In this document: in pieces, positions 6,415-14,436 of the stretch
Position numbering within the stretch: position 1 is the first letter of the stretch
How the letters are laid out: every line of letters starts with the position of its first letter
Translations under genes and position numbers: made by a program
Notes under the pieces: model-generated
What the model saw: only the letters and a program-made list of their open reading frames with translations
Database searches by the model: none
What the model was told of the DNA's origin: nothing
DNA from: Bifidobacterium stellenboschense
GTDB taxonomy: Bacteria > Actinomycetota > Actinomycetes > Actinomycetales > Bifidobacteriaceae
Direction: 5' to 3'
Length of the DNA stretch: 64,000 nt
Assembly: GCF_000741785.1 (NCBI RefSeq)
Contig: NZ_JGZP01000011.1
Span: 62,001 to 126,000, forward strand

Positions 6415-6443
6415 TTGCATATCTTATATAGATATTCTATAAT
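6415..6443 (+). promoter_or_regulatory. Sigma-70-type promoter of cassette 2
   Basis: TTGCAT (6415-6420), 17-bp spacer and consensus TATAAT (6438-6443). The 14-bp block around the -35 is shared with the cassette 1 promoter. An upstream GGCGTGTCG block (about 6393-6401) also matches cassette 1 at about 4828-4836. Confidence 0.8.
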
Positions 6444-6478
6444 AGAATCATCAACGGAACACGGGAAAGGAGGTGAGC

Positions 6479-6637
6479 ATGGCACAGGTCACGGAGCTGC
6501 TCAACGCCATCGGCGAGTTCCTCAAGGGACTTGGCGCGACCCTCGCGCCCATCGCCACGGTCGCGATCTTCGTCATGAGCAGGCATGACGAGCCGAAGAA
6601 GCCGAAACCGCCGCGCAAACGGCGAAGGAGGCGCTAG
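6479..6637 (+). CDS. 52-residue hydrophobic peptide, cassette 2 (type I toxin-like)
   Basis: ATG at 6479 follows GAAAGGAGGTGAGC. The product has an amphipathic/hydrophobic region (LLNAIGEFLKGLGATLAPIA, then TVAIFVM) and a highly basic C-terminus rich in Lys, Pro and Arg (KPPRKRRRRR at the end). Position, promoter, ribosome site and following hairpin match the 38-residue peptide of cassette 1, although the residues have diverged. A role as membrane-active or nucleic-acid-binding micropeptide is inference. Confidence 0.6.
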   Translation: MAQVTELLNAIGEFLKGLGATLAPIATVAIFVMSRHDEPKKPKPPRKRRRRR

Positions 6638-6647
6638 AAGAGGGGCC

Positions 6648-6676
6648 GGTCCCGGATTCCGCACCTATCCGGGACC
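6648..6676 (+). terminator. Hairpin after small peptide, cassette 2
   Basis: Perfect 10-bp stem GGTCCCGGAT (6648-6657) with ATCCGGGACC (6667-6676), at the same place as the hairpin at 5084-5097 in cassette 1. It is followed by GCAAGCCCCC, with no T-run. Confidence 0.6.
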
Positions 6677-6711
6677 GCAAGCCCCCGCTCCAAGACTAGC
6701 CATGGACCACC

Positions 6712-6861
6712 ATGAAAGACAAGGCAGGACTGTTCTCGCTCCTTTTCGGAGCGGTCGGATTCGTCATCGCCGTCACGTCGCACGACGCCGCCGGCGGCGT
6801 GTTCGCCCTCTGCGCCGGCACGCTCGGCTGGCTGGCGGGAAGGGACAGGGATGACGACTAG
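6712..6861 (+). CDS. 49-residue membrane protein, cassette 2
   Basis: ATG at 6712 within ACCACCATGAAAGAC, matching the start context of the cassette 1 gene at 5119. Two hydrophobic stretches (LFSLLFGAVGFVIAVTS and GGVFALCAGTLGWLAG) and an acidic end (RDRDDD). It overlaps the HTH gene by 11 bp, as in cassette 1. Family unknown. Confidence 0.6.
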   Translation: MKDKAGLFSLLFGAVGFVIAVTSHDAAGGVFALCAGTLGWLAGRDRDDD

Positions 6862-7057
6862 ATATCTCAGCATCGCCGAGGTCGCCGAACGCATCGGCGT
6901 GAAGAACGCGAGCGCCGCCGGCTACAGGCTGCCCGAGCCGGACGCGCTGATAGGCCGCACGCGCGGATGGCTCCCCGAGACGATCGACGAGTGGAACCGG
7001 AACCGCCCCGGACGTGGGGTCGGCGGCGGACGGCCACGCAAGCACCCCAAGGAATAA
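6851..7057 (+). CDS. HTH (excisionase/MerR-like) protein, cassette 2
   Basis: A 68-residue paralogue of the protein at 5273. The N-terminus is YLSIAEVAERIGVKNASAAG. The C-terminal half (from IGRTRGWLPETIDEWNRNRP to GGRPRKHP) is almost identical to the cassette 1 copy even at DNA level, which implies recent duplication or gene conversion. The ATG at 6851 lies within the 3' end of the membrane-peptide gene, after GGGACAGGG. It is the gene nearest the integrase, converging on it, as is usual for an excisionase. The assignment is inferred. Confidence 0.8.
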   Translation: MTTRYLSIAEVAERIGVKNASAAGYRLPEPDALIGRTRGWLPETIDEWNRNRPGRGVGGGRPRKHPKE

Positions 7058-7060
7058 GCG

Positions 7061-7098
7061 AAGACCTCCCCGGCGCCCGCATCGGCGAGCGCCGGGGA
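7061..7098. terminator. Terminator between cassette 2 and the integrase
   Basis: 12-bp perfect stem ACCTCCCCGGCG (7061-7072) with CGCCGGGGAGGT (7087-7098). It is centred between the convergent HTH and integrase genes, so it can serve both strands. It shares its loop (TCGGCGAG) with the two other element terminators. Confidence 0.7.
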
Positions 7099-7105
7099 GG
7101 TCTCG

Positions 7106-8401
7106 TCATTGTTGGTTGAGTTGTTGGGTGAGGCGTTGGTTTTCGGCGGCGAGCGCGGCGAGTCGTCGTTTGAGCCGGGTGATTTCGTCGCCGTTGTCGT
7201 CGGTGTCGGTCGGGGTGGTGTCGGTGGTGGGGATGAGTTGGCCGATCTGTCGGGCGAGGGCGCGGGTGCGGGTTTGTGTGGCGTGTTGGTAGCGCATGGC
7301 GGTTTCGGGGTCGCTGTGGCCTGCGGCGGCCATGAGTTCCTTGAGGGTGGCGCCGTGTTCGGCGAGGAGGGTGAGGGCGGTGTGGCGTAGGTCGTGGAAG
7401 CGCAGGTCGGGGCGTCCGGCGGTTTCGCGGGCGGTTTTGAACCATTTGCGGAGGGTGTTGGGGTGGAGGGGCTGGTCGGGGTGGCGGATGGCGGGGAAGA
7501 CGAAGGCGTCGGGGTCGTCGGGGATTTGGTCGAGGAGGTCGTTGAGGAGTGGGGCGAATTGGGGTGGGATGGCTTCGTCGCGCACGCTGTTGGCGGTTTT
7601 GGGTTTGCCGGTGAGGGCGGTCTTGTCCATGGTCTTGCGGCTGGCGCGGATGTGGAGGGTGAGGTTCTTGAGGTCGATGTCGCGGCGGCGGAGCGCGCAT
7701 ACCTCGCCGATGCGCAGGCCGTTGCAGAAGAGGCTCAGGTAGACGGCGGGCGCGTAGCGTTCGGGCATGGCGTCGTGGATGGTCTTGACCTGGTCGATGG
7801 TGGCGGGGATGGTCTCGTGGTCGCGGCGGTGGCGGGGCGTGGTGATGCGGCAGGGGTTTTCGGCGATGAGCGGGGTTTCGCCGTCGCGTCCGGGTGCGGC
7901 GGCGCTGTTGAGGATGGCTTTGAGGGTTTTGAGCGCGTTGATGCACATGGCGGTCTGGGTGTGGTCGAGGCCTGCCCACCAGCGGTCGATGTCGCTGGTG
8001 GTGATGTCCGTCAGGCGCATGCGGCCGAAGTACGGGAGGATGTGGTTTTCGGCGTCCTTGCGGATCCGGTAGAGGGTGCCGGCCTCCAGTGGTGTGCCCT
8101 GTTTGGTGCGGCGGGTCGTGATCCATTGGTCGAAGTAGGTGGCGAGGGTGATGGATTTGCGGACTTGGTCGCGTCTGGTCTCGCTTTCGGGCTGCCATGA
8201 TCCGGCCTCGATGCTGATGCGCGCCTTGCGGAGCCATGCGCGTGCGCCGTCCTCGTCGTCCGGGTCGAAGTTCGCGTATTGGCGTTCCTTGAGGCCGGGC
8301 CATTCGCTGAACGCCCATGCGGGCGTGATGTAGCTGGCCTCGATGTATTTGGGGGTGGTCTTGTTGGGTTTGAATCGGATGGCCCCGAATCGTTTCGGCA
8401 T
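7106..8401 (-). CDS. int: Tyrosine-type site-specific integrase
   Basis: A 431-residue protein. ATG at 8401 follows GGAGGAG; a longer frame exists but lacks a ribosome site. It has an N-terminal arm-binding domain with KPNKTTPKYIEASYITPAW and a SAM-like core-binding domain (about residues 85-185, 'ITLATYFDQWITTRRTKQGT'). The catalytic domain shows Arg I in 'LFCNGLRIGEVCALRRRDID', H-x-x-R in 'RFHDLRHTALTLLAEHGA', and 'AAAGHSDPETAMRYQHA' carrying the third His and the probable nucleophilic Tyr. The last 30 residues form a leucine-zipper-like coil (DEITRLKRRLAALAAENQRL). It mediates integration and excision, here next to the 3' end of ssrA. Confidence 0.92.
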   Translation of the reverse strand: MPKRFGAIRFKPNKTTPKYIEASYITPAWAFSEWPGLKERQYANFDPDDEDGARAWLRKARISIEAGSWQPESETRRDQVRKSITLATYFDQWITTRRTKQGTPLEAGTLYRIRKDAENHILPYFGRMRLTDITTSDIDRWWAGLDHTQTAMCINALKTLKAILNSAAAPGRDGETPLIAENPCRITTPRHRRDHETIPATIDQVKTIHDAMPERYAPAVYLSLFCNGLRIGEVCALRRRDIDLKNLTLHIRASRKTMDKTALTGKPKTANSVRDEAIPPQFAPLLNDLLDQIPDDPDAFVFPAIRHPDQPLHPNTLRKWFKTARETAGRPDLRFHDLRHTALTLLAEHGATLKELMAAAGHSDPETAMRYQHATQTRTRALARQIGQLIPTTDTTPTDTDDNGDEITRLKRRLAALAAENQRLTQQLNQQ

Positions 8402-8552
8402 CGCTCCTCCATCGTCGCGTCCGGCGGCGTGGTTTTCTACCACACCAACTACCACACATGATAGGTGTCGGATGGACGTTTCAGGCTGTGTTACGTCTTT
8501 CCCTCCCCATCCCGGAACACTTGGAAAATCAGGGAAAAACGTTGGTATTGCA

Positions 8553-8584
8553 ACGAAAAAGCGCCGCCCCTTTCGGAGCGGCGC
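8553..8584 (-). terminator. Rho-independent terminator of tmRNA
   Basis: Stem GCGCCGCCCC (8561-8570) with GGAGCGGCGC (8575-8584), one mismatch, loop TTTC. On the minus strand it is followed by TTTTTCG (8560-8554). It lies 7 bp beyond the mature tmRNA 3' end. Confidence 0.85.
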
Positions 8585-8591
8585 TTTCGTG

Positions 8592-8988
8592 TGGTGGAGT
8601 CGCGGGGAATTGAACCCCGGTCCGGTGACCGTACCCTCAGTCTTCTACGTGCGTAGTCCGCTGGCCATGCGGCGGTTTTTCTGCTCCCAACTATGTCGCG
8701 GACAACCGTTGGCGGGCATATTCGCAGTGAAAGTCCCGATGCGACCCCGTGACTCGATCACATCAGCAAGTCCTCTAAACGACGCTCAGCATCCCCCCAA
8801 GGACGAGGAGGAGTGAGCGGAGCGGCTGCTCACTGGTTAATCCTGGCGCGAAGCTCAGGCAGCGAGAGCGAACTCAGTGCGGTTAGATTTAGCACTTATT
8901 CTTTTGCCGGGGGCATCCACGAGCGGACCCGGCGTTCTCGGCACGCTTCCCTGCGACGAACAGGTCACCGTCGAAACCGATCGACCCC
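8592..8988 (-). ncRNA. ssrA: tmRNA (transfer-messenger RNA)
   Basis: On the minus strand the gene starts GGGGTCGATCGGTTTCGACG at 8988 and ends with the T-arm sequence GGGGTTCAATTCCCCG, ACTCCA and an encoded CCA at 8594-8592. The 5' GGGGTCG pairs with the 3' CGACTCC to form a 7-bp acceptor stem with one G-U. The tag reading frame (8893-8855) encodes AKSNRTEFALAA and a stop, ending in the hydrophobic signal recognised by ClpXP-type proteases. With SmpB it rescues stalled ribosomes and tags incomplete proteins for degradation. An integrase lies just beyond the terminator, consistent with ssrA being the integration target of the element. Confidence 0.95.
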
Positions 8989-9080
8989 ATTCTTGAATTA
9001 TCAAGCTCCGGTCTTGCGGCCGGACTTTTCAGAGTACACCCGGCCGCCGCCTATCGCAAACGAATCCGGCGCTTACGCTG

Positions 9081-10262
9081 TCAGCGCAGCACCGGCCTCA
9101 GCGGCGCGGACACGTCGACCTGGGTCTTGTCGCCGATCACGTTCGGATCGGACAGGATCTTGTCGACGACGGCCTTCTTGAGCTTGAGCTCCGACGAGTT
9201 GCCCCACACGATCACGTGCTCGCCGCCGTTCAGTTCGGTGGTCACGGAATCCTGCGTCTTGGCGGTCACCTTGGTGATCTGCTTGCGCAGCGATTCGGGC
9301 AGCGAGTCGAGTATCGTGAGCGTCTCCTTGACGGCCCGGCTCTTGAGCCCGGCGTCCACGTCGCCCACGTCGATCACCGGCACGCCTGCCACGGACACAT
9401 TCGCGGAGACCGAGTTCAGGACGCGCGCCTTCGCATCGACGGCGGTCAGCGCGTCCGAGCCCTTCTCCTTGAGCATGGCCGCGGGACGCTGCGCCTTGAT
9501 GGTCACGGCGAGCCCGTGCGGGTACTTCTTCACCGCCTCCGCCCGACTGACGCCGGCGATGGCGGTCATCTCGTCGGTCATCGCGTTCGTGTCGACGAGC
9601 AGCAGCGACTTGCCGGTCTGTCCGTCGACGATCTGCCGCACCTGCCGTTCGCTCACCCACTCGTTGGCGCCGGAGACGGTCACCTGCGAGGCGTCGAGCC
9701 GCAGCACCGGCGAGAGGAACAGCAGCCACCCCAATCCGACGAGCAGGGCGGTCACGAGGATCGCGACGCCCACGCGCAGCGCGATGATGCGCGCGCCCAC
9801 GCGCCTGCGTTCCTTGGCGCGCGCCTTGAAGTCGACGACCTTGGGGCGCGTGGCGAGGCCGAGCGTGCCGGAGTTCTCCTGCAGCGTCCGTGCGACGAGA
9901 TCCTCGCTGGCGAGCCGGCGCGCGTCGACGAACTGCCCCGGTTCGGAGCGGGACACCGGTTCGCGCGATCCGGCCTCGCCGACCATGCGCCGCGGTTTGC
10001 GGGGCGCCTCTCCCCCGCGTCCGACGGCGGATTCGGAGCCGCGTCCGAAGACGGTCTTGCGCCGTCCCGCCGCGCCCGCGCGTTCGACGCTCGTGCCGGC
10101 GACGCGCCGCGACCTGCCGGAGGATTCGGCACCCGCGGATGCGGACGATCCGGCGACCCTACCGGTTCTACCGGCCCCGGCGGCCCTGCCGGCCCCGGAG
10201 CTCCTGCCGGCCCCGGCGGCGGCCGGCTTGTCGCCGTCCGACCTGACGACGCGTCCCGCCAT
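9081..10262 (-). CDS. ftsQ: Cell division protein FtsQ
   Basis: A 393-residue protein; the ATG at 10262 shares one base with the murC stop (TGATG). There is a long disordered Gly/Ala/Arg-rich cytoplasmic region (about residues 1-160) and one membrane helix (IIALRVGVAILVTALLVGLG, about 163-185). A POTRA domain follows (SQVTVSGANEWVSERQVRQI, then SRAEAVKKYPHGLAVTIKAQ), with a beta-rich FtsQ C-terminal domain. It links early and late divisome proteins at the septum. It is the last gene of the dcw cluster here; ftsZ does not follow, the next gene being ssrA. The cytoplasmic tail is far longer than in model FtsQ proteins, which is common in actinobacteria. Confidence 0.93.
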   Translation of the reverse strand: MAGRVVRSDGDKPAAAGAGRSSGAGRAAGAGRTGRVAGSSASAGAESSGRSRRVAGTSVERAGAAGRRKTVFGRGSESAVGRGGEAPRKPRRMVGEAGSREPVSRSEPGQFVDARRLASEDLVARTLQENSGTLGLATRPKVVDFKARAKERRRVGARIIALRVGVAILVTALLVGLGWLLFLSPVLRLDASQVTVSGANEWVSERQVRQIVDGQTGKSLLLVDTNAMTDEMTAIAGVSRAEAVKKYPHGLAVTIKAQRPAAMLKEKGSDALTAVDAKARVLNSVSANVSVAGVPVIDVGDVDAGLKSRAVKETLTILDSLPESLRKQITKVTAKTQDSVTTELNGGEHVIVWGNSSELKLKKAVVDKILSDPNVIGDKTQVDVSAPLRPVLR

Positions 10263-11794
10263 CACTCGCAGCTTTCGCGGTGGGCTTCGAGCGCGTGCAG
10301 GATCACCTCGTCCATCTCGGTGATGTCGCCGGCGCCCACGGTGAACACGACGTCGCCGTGATGCGCCCGCATGGCCATCATGCGGGCGGCGAGGTTCATG
10401 TCGTCGACGGCGCGGAATTCGACGCCGGTCATGCCCTGCGATTCGCGCACGATGGTGAGCGGTCCCACGCCCGGGAAGTCCTCCTGCTTCTCGCGCGCCG
10501 GGAACACGCCGGTGACGATCACGTCGTCGGCCTTGGCGAGCGCCTCGGCGAACTCGCGCGCGAAGAACTTCGTGCGGCTGAACAGGTGCGGCTGGAACAG
10601 CACGCGGATCGTCGACTGCGGGTAGCGGCGGCGCGCGGCGTCGAGCAGCGCGGCGATCTCGGTGGGGTGATGCGCGTAGTCGTCGACGACGGTGACCTGC
10701 TTGACGACGCCACGGACCTGGAAGCGTCGTGCGGCGCCGCGGAACGACGCGATCGCGTCGGCCGCGTCGGTCGGCGCGACGCCGAGCAGCACGGCGGCGG
10801 AGAGCGCGGCCGCCGCGTTGCGCGCGTTGTGCAGTCCGGGCACGGCGAGCGTGACCGGCTGGTCGATCGGCTCGCCGCCGGTCACCGCTTCAGGCAGATG
10901 CAGCGTGAAGTGTTCGGTGCCGGTCCCGGCGGTCTCGTTCTCCGATTCGATGTGCACGTAGGCGGCGCCGTTGAGGTCGCCGGCCTCGGCCGGGTCGGCG
11001 GTGCCGTAGGCGATGGCGCGCGCGGCGACGGTCGGGGCGAGGGCGCGCAACACGGCGAGCGCGTCGGCGTCGTCGGCGCAGATGACGACGTGGCCGGTCG
11101 CGTGCCCCGCGTGTTCGACGAACGCGGCGCGGTAGTGCGCCTCGTCGCCGTAATGGTCGAGATGGTCGGCCTCGCAGTTGGTGATGATCGCGATTTCGGG
11201 ACGGTATTTCTCGAAGCTGCCGTCGGATTCGTCGGCTTCGGCGACGAGCGCCGCACCCGCGCCGACGTGGCCGCCGTCGATGGTGGTGCCGTCGGGGCCT
11301 TGGATGGAGCCGCCGATCGCGTAGCTCGGCTCCTCGCCGCAGTGTTCGAGGATGTGCGCGAGCATCGAGCTGGTGGTGGTCTTGCCGTGGGCGCCGGCCA
11401 CGGTGACGGCGCGCTTGCCGTGCATGAGGAGGGCGAGGATGTCGCTGCGGTGGACGATGCGCTTGTCGGAGCCGTGCGCGGCGACGATCTCCGGATTGTC
11501 GGGCTTGATGGCGCTCGAATAGACGATGGTGTCGGCGTCGGCCACGTTCTCGGCCTTCTGGCCGAACGCGACGGCGATGCCGAGCGACGTGAGGCGATCG
11601 GTCTTGGCGCTGCGTTCGCGGTCGGAGCCGGTGACCTTCACGCCGCGCTCGTGGAGCATCTCCGCGAGGACGGACATGCCGGCGCCGCCGATGCCGATGA
11701 AGTGCGTGGCCCCCAACGCGTCGGTGGTCTCCTCCGGAGAGAAGGCCGCGCGTGCGGGGTCGAGGATGATGGACGATGTGCTGTCTGCGCTCAC
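10262..11794 (-). CDS. murC: UDP-N-acetylmuramate--L-alanine ligase
   Basis: A 510-residue protein. GTG start at 11794, 8 bp after AAGGAG. N-terminal nucleotide-sugar fold with 'THFIGIGGAGMSVLAEMLHE'; ATP P-loop 'VAGAHGKTTTSSMLAHILEH'; central motifs 'EADESDGSFEKYRPEIAIIT' and 'CEADHLDHYGDE'; C-terminal domain with 'VVDDYAHHPTEIAALLDAAR'. These are all MurC-specific. It adds the first residue (L-Ala) of the peptidoglycan stem peptide in the cytoplasm. One-base overlap with ftsQ; 162 bp from murG, a gap containing a short TAGCCGGACC tandem repeat (about 11925-11956). Confidence 0.97.
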   Translation of the reverse strand: MSADSTSSIILDPARAAFSPEETTDALGATHFIGIGGAGMSVLAEMLHERGVKVTGSDRERSAKTDRLTSLGIAVAFGQKAENVADADTIVYSSAIKPDNPEIVAAHGSDKRIVHRSDILALLMHGKRAVTVAGAHGKTTTSSMLAHILEHCGEEPSYAIGGSIQGPDGTTIDGGHVGAGAALVAEADESDGSFEKYRPEIAIITNCEADHLDHYGDEAHYRAAFVEHAGHATGHVVICADDADALAVLRALAPTVAARAIAYGTADPAEAGDLNGAAYVHIESENETAGTGTEHFTLHLPEAVTGGEPIDQPVTLAVPGLHNARNAAAALSAAVLLGVAPTDAADAIASFRGAARRFQVRGVVKQVTVVDDYAHHPTEIAALLDAARRRYPQSTIRVLFQPHLFSRTKFFAREFAEALAKADDVIVTGVFPAREKQEDFPGVGPLTIVRESQGMTGVEFRAVDDMNLAARMMAMRAHHGDVVFTVGAGDITEMDEVILHALEAHRESCE

Positions 11795-11956
11795 GAAACG
11801 TGCTCCTTGTGGGAAAAATCTCCGGCCCGGCCGCGATCGCGCGGGGACGGGCCTGTTCCATTATGGTCGGATATGCCGTGCCGGTCTACTCAAGCGACCG
11901 GCGGCCGGACTACTTGCGGCCGGATCTAGCCGAAACCTAGCCGGACCTAGCCGGAC

Positions 11957-13138
11957 CTATTCGCGTCCGGTGCCGGCGAGGGCGAGGATGCGGCGCGCCA
12001 TCGTGTCGGCCGCGTCGCGGATGCCGTACTCCCAAGCCTTCGCGCCCATCGCGGCGAGGCGTTCCGGGTCGGCGAGCAACGCGGGCACGTGTTCGCGCAC
12101 CCATACGGGGGTCATGTCGGCGTCGGCGACCATGACGCCGCCTTCCGCGTCGACGACCGGCTGCGCGTTGAACCGCTGTTCGCCGTTGCCGATGGGCAGC
12201 GGCACGTAGACGGCGGGCAGGCCGAGCGCGGTGAGCTCGGCGACGGTGCCCGCGCCGGAACGGCAGATCACGAGGTCGGCGCACGCGAACGCGAGGTCGA
12301 TGCGTTCCAGGTATTCGGCGACGTGATAGTCGCCGTCGCCGGCCGCGTCGCCGTCGTTGAAGCGCAGGCCCGCGAGATGGTTCTCGCCCGCGTTGACGCC
12401 GACGAGGTCGCGCACCTCGTCCGCCTTGCCGCGGCCGGTGAGATGCACGACCTGCGCGTGCGCGAGGATGTCGCCCGCGGCGGCGGCGACCGCGCGGTTG
12501 AGGTTGACCGCGCCGAGCGAGCCGCCGGTGACGAGCACGAGCGGACAATCCGGGTCGACGCCGAGTTCGGCGGCCGCGCGGCGTCGGGCCCCGGCGCGGT
12601 CCTTCTCCAGTTCGCGCACGAGCGAGGCGATGGCGGGCCTGAGCGGCAGGCCGACGCGTTCGATGCTTCCGCCCTTGCCGGGTTTCAGCCCGCTGCCGTC
12701 GTACACGGTGCCGATGAAGTCCGCCCAGCGGGCGCCCAGCTTGTTGGCCATGCCGGCGCGCGCGTTCTGCTCGTGGATGACGATGGGCAGGCCCATGCGG
12801 TGCGCGGTCGCGTAGACGGGCGCGGAGGCGTATCCGCCGAATCCGGCGACCACGTCGGCTTCGCGCGCTTCGAGGATGCCTCGCACCTTGCGCGTCTCCG
12901 CCTTCCATTTGGCGGGGAACCGCAGCATGTAGAGGTTAGGGCGGCGTGGGAACGGCACCTTCTCAATCGTGTCGAGTTCGAATCCGGCGGCGGGCACGAG
13001 ATCCTTCTCAAGCCCGACGGCCGTGCCGACGACCGTCACCTTCGCGTCCGGTTCGATTCCCCGGATCGCGTCGGCGACGGAGAGCAGCGGGTTGACGTGT
13101 CCGGCGGTGCCGCCGCCGGCGAGGACGATATGCTTCAT
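11957..13138 (-). CDS. murG: UDP-GlcNAc--lipid I GlcNAc transferase
   Basis: A 393-residue protein. N-terminal glycine motif '[20 protein letters not shown]'; lipid-acceptor region '[20 protein letters not shown]'; '[20 protein letters not shown]'; second Rossmann domain with '[20 protein letters not shown]'; UDP-GlcNAc site '[20 protein letters not shown]'. It makes lipid II on the inner face of the membrane. It lies between ftsW and murC in the usual actinobacterial order. Length and motifs are normal. Confidence 0.97.
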   Translation of the reverse strand: MKHIVLAGGGTAGHVNPLLSVADAIRGIEPDAKVTVVGTAVGLEKDLVPAAGFELDTIEKVPFPRRPNLYMLRFPAKWKAETRKVRGILEAREADVVAGFGGYASAPVYATAHRMGLPIVIHEQNARAGMANKLGARWADFIGTVYDGSGLKPGKGGSIERVGLPLRPAIASLVRELEKDRAGARRRAAAELGVDPDCPLVLVTGGSLGAVNLNRAVAAAAGDILAHAQVVHLTGRGKADEVRDLVGVNAGENHLAGLRFNDGDAAGDGDYHVAEYLERIDLAFACADLVICRSGAGTVAELTALGLPAVYVPLPIGNGEQRFNAQPVVDAEGGVMVADADMTPVWVREHVPALLADPERLAAMGAKAWEYGIRDAADTMARRILALAGTGRE

Positions 13139-13239
13139 GGGTAACGAGCATAGTCATGCGCGTGGTCCGCCCGACGGCGACGCGCGAGAAACGGCCCGCG
13201 CGACCGGCGCCGATCGCGCGGCGAGGCCGCGGGCGGCGG

Positions 13240-14436
13240 CTACAGGCGGGACGTGTCCGCTTTGATCTGCGGCTGCTGGCGCATCAGCCCGGCGGCGAAT
13301 CCGGAGGCTATCAGGCAGGCGAGCATCGACGAGCCGCCGGACGAGACGAACGGCAGCGGCACGCCGAACACGGGGAAGATGCCGACGACGACGCCGATGT
13401 TGACGAGCGCCTGCCCGACGAACCATGTGGCGACGCACATGAGCGCGATCGCGCTGTAGCGGTCCTTCGCCTGCATGGCGCTGAACAGGAGACACCAGCC
13501 GAGAATCACGAAGATGAGGATCACCATCGCGCAGCCGACGAATCCGGTCTCCTCGCCGATGATCGCGAAGATGAAGTCGTTGTGCGCGGCGGGAAGGTAG
13601 TTCCATTTCTCGCGCGAGTTGCCGAGTCCGACGCCGAGGAACCCGCCGGAGGCGATCGCGTAGCGGGCGTGCATCGACTGGTAGCAGATCTCCTGCGCGT
13701 CGGCGGCCGTGCACTGCGAGTATGCGGCGAGCACGCGTTCGCGACGGTTGGGGCTGGACGCGACCAATGCGACCACGACGGCGATGCCGACGCCGGCGAT
13801 CACGGCGAGCTTGCCGCCCGGGAAGCCGGAGACGAGCATGGAGACGAAGCCGATGAGCATGACGATCATCGCGGTGCCGAGATCCTTGCCTCCGATGACG
13901 AGCAGCAGAGCGGCGCCGTACACGATGATGACGCCACGATAGGCGGAGACCACCTCCTTCCACGTGGCACGACGGGCGTGGTCGCCGAGGATGCGGCGCG
14001 CGGCGATGAGCGCGGACGGCATCCACACGCACAACGCGAGCTTGGTGACCTCCGCCGGCTGGAAGGTGGCCGACGTGCCGGGGACGGCGATCCAGCCGTT
14101 GTTGCCGTACTGGCCGACGCCGAGCGGCGTGAGGGTGAGCGCCTGGAGACCCAGCGCCCCGACCATGACGGCGAGCGCGGACTTCCTGTACAACTCCACC
14201 GGGAGCATGCTGACGATCACGCCGGCCACCAGGCCGCAGACGCACACGACGACCTGGCCGAGCGAATCGGTGAACGGCGATTTGCCCTCCGACGCCGAGG
14301 AGACGGCGGACGACGAGAACACCATGATCACGCCGAAGACGCTCAGTCCCAGCACGGACATGCGGAAGCCGTGATAGCACCACAGCGGGTTGAACAGGCT
14401 GCGGATGCCGGGGTTGTCGCGGTCAGTCTTCGCCAT
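13240..14436 (-). CDS. ftsW: SEDS peptidoglycan polymerase FtsW
   Basis: A 398-residue polytopic membrane protein with about 9-10 helices. SEDS signatures: '[20 protein letters not shown]' with the conserved '[11 protein letters not shown]', '[14 protein letters not shown]', the extracellular loop between '[20 protein letters not shown]' and '[20 protein letters not shown]', and the end motif '[15 protein letters not shown]'. It polymerises septal glycan from lipid II together with FtsI. Its start lies 14 bp inside the end of murD, so translation is coupled. Confidence 0.96.
   Translation of the reverse strand: MAKTDRDNPGIRSLFNPLWCYHGFRMSVLGLSVFGVIMVFSSSAVSSASEGKSPFTDSLGQVVVCVCGLVAGVIVSMLPVELYRKSALAVMVGALGLQALTLTPLGVGQYGNNGWIAVPGTSATFQPAEVTKLALCVWMPSALIAARRILGDHARRATWKEVVSAYRGVIIVYGAALLLVIGGKDLGTAMIVMLIGFVSMLVSGFPGGKLAVIAGVGIAVVVALVASSPNRRERVLAAYSQCTAADAQEICYQSMHARYAIASGGFLGVGLGNSREKWNYLPAAHNDFIFAIIGEETGFVGCAMVILIFVILGWCLLFSAMQAKDRYSAIALMCVATWFVGQALVNIGVVVGIFPVFGVPLPFVSSGGSSMLACLIASGFAAGLMRQQPQIKADTSRL

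Noticed and set aside
8592..8700. A tRNA-like 3' end suggesting a separate tRNA gene
   Set aside because: The acceptor partner lies about 390 bp away and the tag frame AKSNRTEFALAA is present, so this is the tRNA-like domain of tmRNA.
10280..11929. Long plus-strand open frame opposite murC
   Set aside because: murC on the minus strand has every family motif; the plus frame is Val/Gly/Asp/Arg-rich shadow sequence.
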